Of a stretch of DNA of 64,000 bases, positions 63,011 through 64,000 are shown one piece after another; position 1 is the stretch's first letter, and each line of letters begins with the position of its first letter. The stretch spans positions 2,887,001 to 2,951,000 of the forward strand of contig OX424563.1 of NCBI GenBank assembly GCA_949152475.1, in the 5' to 3' direction. The notes under the pieces are model-generated. The model did not search any database. It saw only the letters and a program-made list of their open reading frames with translations, and was not told the DNA's origin. A program made the position numbers and the translations under genes. Source of the stretch: Terebella lapidaria. Lineage: Eukaryota; Annelida; Polychaeta; Terebellida; Terebellidae.

Positions 63011-64000
63011 GTGTCAGTTCTATTTTTTGCACAAAATGGCCAAGGTAGAAGAATGGCCATGGTGGACGGATGGGTGGCGCCCCAGGCCTAGTGAGTAAAT
63101 TGTGCAAATGACCGTTTGTTATGTGGTATATGTATTGAGTATTTCTTAATCATATTGCATGTCATCACTTGTCATGCCGTTTATTAGTGCATTGGAGTTG
63201 TATAAGCAAATAACAAAAGCCGTTTTGGAAAAAAAAACTATCAAAACATTGTGCAGCGTGGTGTTGAAACCAATGCTTGGCGAGCGCACAAACTATAGGG
63301 GTTGGTTTGTTCAAACGGCATTCTGAAACTATCCGGTCAACACCAAATACACAATGTTTCCACTTATATGAGATATTCCATGTAATTGGCCGATTTTTCA
63401 GGGAATTCATCGCAAAATATTCGACTGAGAACATTTTTAAACGGAATATGTGGTGTCAAATCCAATAACTAACGCCTGGAAGATTGAAAGTCAGGTTGTT
63501 TTCGAGGCTATTACGAATATACAGATGTTTTAGTAATTATCAAAGTTCTGAGAAAGTCCTTGGAATCGATCATTTTTTATGCAAAAAAATATATCATTTT
63601 TACAACGATGAGTACATATTACTCGAAAGTTCAAACCTGTGGGATGCATTGCGATGACAGTTGGAACTGATCTAATAACATATTTTATTATTCAAATAGG
63701 GAAGAAATACAAGGCATACAAGACTCAAGCAACATAAGCACATTGATTTCCAATATCCAGCAGTCGGTTGAACATGTCGTTGAAAAGGATTTTAGTAAAT
63801 GTCCAACAATCTGGTGAAAAATTCACCATGTCATTTCAAAATATAATATTCCATGAACCAAACGGTCAATTTTTTTAACGTTTCACATTTTGGTCACAAA
63901 AGGTCGATAGCAACAAACTATCAAATTTGGAAAGATATCTATCCAAGCAAATATTTAGCCCCAAAGGTCATCATTGGCCTTAAATTGTCAATAGATAAAT
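63011..64000. other. Intergenic, nothing recognised
   Basis: AT-rich, with no ORF of note and no clear repeat. Confidence 0.5.

Overview
The window looks like nuclear DNA of an animal, most likely a marine invertebrate. It is intron-rich and AT-rich outside coding DNA, it carries a complete multi-exon tankyrase gene and a ciliary/flagellar SPEF1-type gene, and it is crowded with repeats of the kind common in marine bilaterian genomes (DIRS, Ty3/Gypsy, LINE remnants, hAT-like and Tc1/mariner-like MITEs, and tandem satellites). I cannot fix the phylum from sequence alone. Occasional AGGCCTA-type words hint at an ambulacrarian, but weakly.

Layout. 1-4.4 kb is repeats: a 134-bp satellite interrupted by a hAT-like non-autonomous element. 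4.5-16.2 kb is a 28-exon tankyrase gene (1149 codons) with five ankyrin clusters, a SAM domain and a PARP catalytic domain, followed by a 3'UTR of about 1.3 kb. Its intron 17 holds an 18-copy minisatellite whose unit is the end of exon 17 plus its own 5' splice site. 17.9-19.1 kb is tandem repeats. 19.9-20.5 kb (minus strand) is a small secreted NTR/TIMP-like protein with a probable GPI tail, and a two-domain relative sits at 60.5-61.4 kb (plus). 25.5-35.5 kb is a six-exon SPEF1/CLAMP-like gene. A complete-looking 6.5-kb DIRS-type tyrosine-recombinase retrotransposon lies in its fourth intron, ending 17 nt before the next exon.

36-41 kb holds worn Ty3/Gypsy fragments. 42.2-43.9 kb has a 29-bp minisatellite rich in TAACGG, followed by an unrecognised 306-aa ORF with a C-terminal PP1-type RVxF motif. 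46.3-47.6 kb is a hAT-like element with a perfect 8-bp target duplication. 47.8-56.1 kb is a complete-looking, very young Ty3/Gypsy LTR retrotransposon (1143-bp LTRs, primer binding site, gag, pol). 57.3-60.0 kb is LINE and Gypsy debris around a second block of the 134-bp satellite. 61.5-63.0 kb is a satellite whose dimeric unit of about 366 bp carries two RFX X-box palindromes.

The host genes are not an operon and need not act together. The main theme of the accessory DNA is that three separate tandem repeats each carry a near-consensus binding word for a transcription-factor family (nuclear receptor DR1, Myb, RFX), and a fourth tandem repeat multiplies a functional splice donor inside tankyrase. 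Exon borders were placed by hand from GT/AG sites, frame continuity and remembered vertebrate homologues; no alignment or search was run.
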